Part shown: positions 5,090-5,600 of the stretch, piece after piece
Numbering within the stretch: the first letter of the stretch is position 1
Layout: each line of letters starts with the position of its first letter
Origin: Planctomycetota bacterium
GTDB lineage: Bacteria; Planctomycetota; Planctomycetia; Pirellulales; Thermoguttaceae
NCBI GenBank assembly: GCA_021784975.1
Contig: JAJYGU010000194.1
Span: 1-5,600, forward strand
DNA length: 5,600 nucleotides
Direction of reading: 5' to 3'
The notes under the pieces: generated by a model
What the model was told of the DNA's origin: nothing
Seen by the model: only the letters and a program-made list of their open reading frames with translations
The model's database searches: none
Position numbers and translations under genes: made by a program

Positions 5090-5600
5090 CGTATTTTCCC
5101 TCTCCGCGGTCCAGCATCCACTCGACCACTCCCGCCAGCCCGCCGTCGTCGTGCGTTGGGGCGATGCGATCGGCGGCGGCTTTGACCTCGGGCGGGGCGT
5201 TGCCCATGGCCACGCCCGGGCCCGCCGCGCGGATCATGGGCACATCGTTGATGTCGTCGCCCACCGCACAGATGGCCGATTCGTCGATCTCCCATTGCCG
5301 CGCCAGCCGCTGGATGGCCGACCATTTTGTGACCCCGGCCGCGGCGAACTCCACAAAGTAGCCGAGATAGCGCGGGCTGCGGAGCACGTTGGTTTGCAGC
5401 TTTTCAGGCATTTCGCGGTGGAGCGCCGCTTCCAAGGCGAGCATCTCCTCACCGGTGCCCATCACGAATCCGCAAAACGCCTCGCACGGCGGGCCGCTGA
5501 GCATGTCGGCCCAGATCCGCCCGCGTTCGGATTCAAGGCGAAATATATGGATGCCCGCATCGCGGACCCGCCCCAAGGCGGCCAGCGTCGGCGGCGTCAG
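4956..5600 (-). CDS. HAD-superfamily phosphatase, Cof-like (class IIB), N-terminus outside window
   Basis: The minus-strand frame is open from the right edge to a stop at 4956-4958, giving 214 codons. The visible part holds the later HAD motifs. GVTKWSAIQRL contains the motif III lysine (codon 5325-5327). GDDINDVPMI (5244-5261) is the motif IV acidic loop that binds magnesium. VAMGNAPPEVKAAADRIAPT is the typical segment after it. Members dephosphorylate sugar phosphates and similar small molecules. The nucleophile DxD motif is not in the window. The stretch LTPPTLAALGRVRDAGIHIF at the edge could be the start of the cap domain or the helix after motif I. If it is the latter, an internal part is missing. 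The TTG at 5576 is not the start, because the frame and homology-like sequence continue beyond it. The domain appears to end near 5096. The last 46 or so residues are arginine-rich and lie antisense to the aldehyde dehydrogenase 3' end, so the true C-terminus is odd. Confidence 0.85.
   Translation of the reverse strand: MTPPTLAALGRVRDAGIHIFRLESERGRIWADMLSGPPCEAFCGFVMGTGEEMLALEAALHREMPEKLQTNVLRSPRYLGYFVEFAAAGVTKWSAIQRLARQWEIDESAICAVGDDINDVPMIRAAGPGVAMGNAPPEVKAAADRIAPTHDDGGLAGVVEWMLDRGEGKYVTVAGRRIRCGSSRTGSLRRARRRPCRSSSRRRRGRRGGRCCGR

Noticed and set aside
4891..5361. Plus-strand open frame of 156 codons spanning the end of the dehydrogenase gene and the HAD gene
   Set aside because: It is out of frame with the dehydrogenase and antisense to conserved HAD motifs, with a low-complexity translation.

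Overview
The window is GC-rich bacterial DNA with five protein-coding regions, two of them cut by the window edges. It most resembles an environmental planctomycete or a relative. The grounds are a NifU-like to NifS iron-sulfur gene pair outside any visible nitrogenase cluster, a large secreted GH127-like protein of a kind frequent in Planctomycetes and Verrucomicrobia, and short GGGGACAGTCCC-type palindromes scattered through and between genes. The assignment is an inference from gene content, not from a marker gene.

Layout. Bases 1-71 hold the last 22 codons of a plus-strand gene, probably NifU/Nfu-like. A 147-base spacer follows, mostly a long imperfect hairpin repeat (R1). A complete NifS-type cysteine desulfurase runs from 219 to 1445 (+). 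It converges with a 680-residue exported GH127/DUF1680-like protein (1458-3500, minus) whose stop lies only 12 bases away. That gene contains two more copies of the palindromic repeat (R2 and R3), both read through in frame. A divergent intergenic region of 95 bases (3501-3595) holds a perfect palindrome and a hairpin over the next gene's ribosome-binding site. An aldehyde dehydrogenase follows (3596-5089, +). Its 3' end overlaps the tail of a convergent HAD-superfamily phosphatase (4956-5600, minus) whose N-terminus lies beyond the right edge.

How the genes relate. The NifU-like and NifS genes would form one Fe-S assembly unit: the desulfurase supplies sulfur and the scaffold receives it. 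The remaining genes show no obvious shared pathway. The GH127-like protein suggests plant or algal polysaccharide use, and the dehydrogenase and phosphatase are general metabolic families.

The most interesting content is the repeat family. R1-R3 share a directional head, GCCAAAGGGGACAG, followed by an inverted-repeat body. One copy separates nifU from nifS. It sits beside what looks like a decayed second copy of the nifS start codon region, placed exactly on the nifU stop. The other two copies add about 28 and 17 residues to the GH127-like protein without breaking its frame. I see no new multi-gene defence or mobile system, no CRISPR array, no rRNA or tRNA and no transposase gene.
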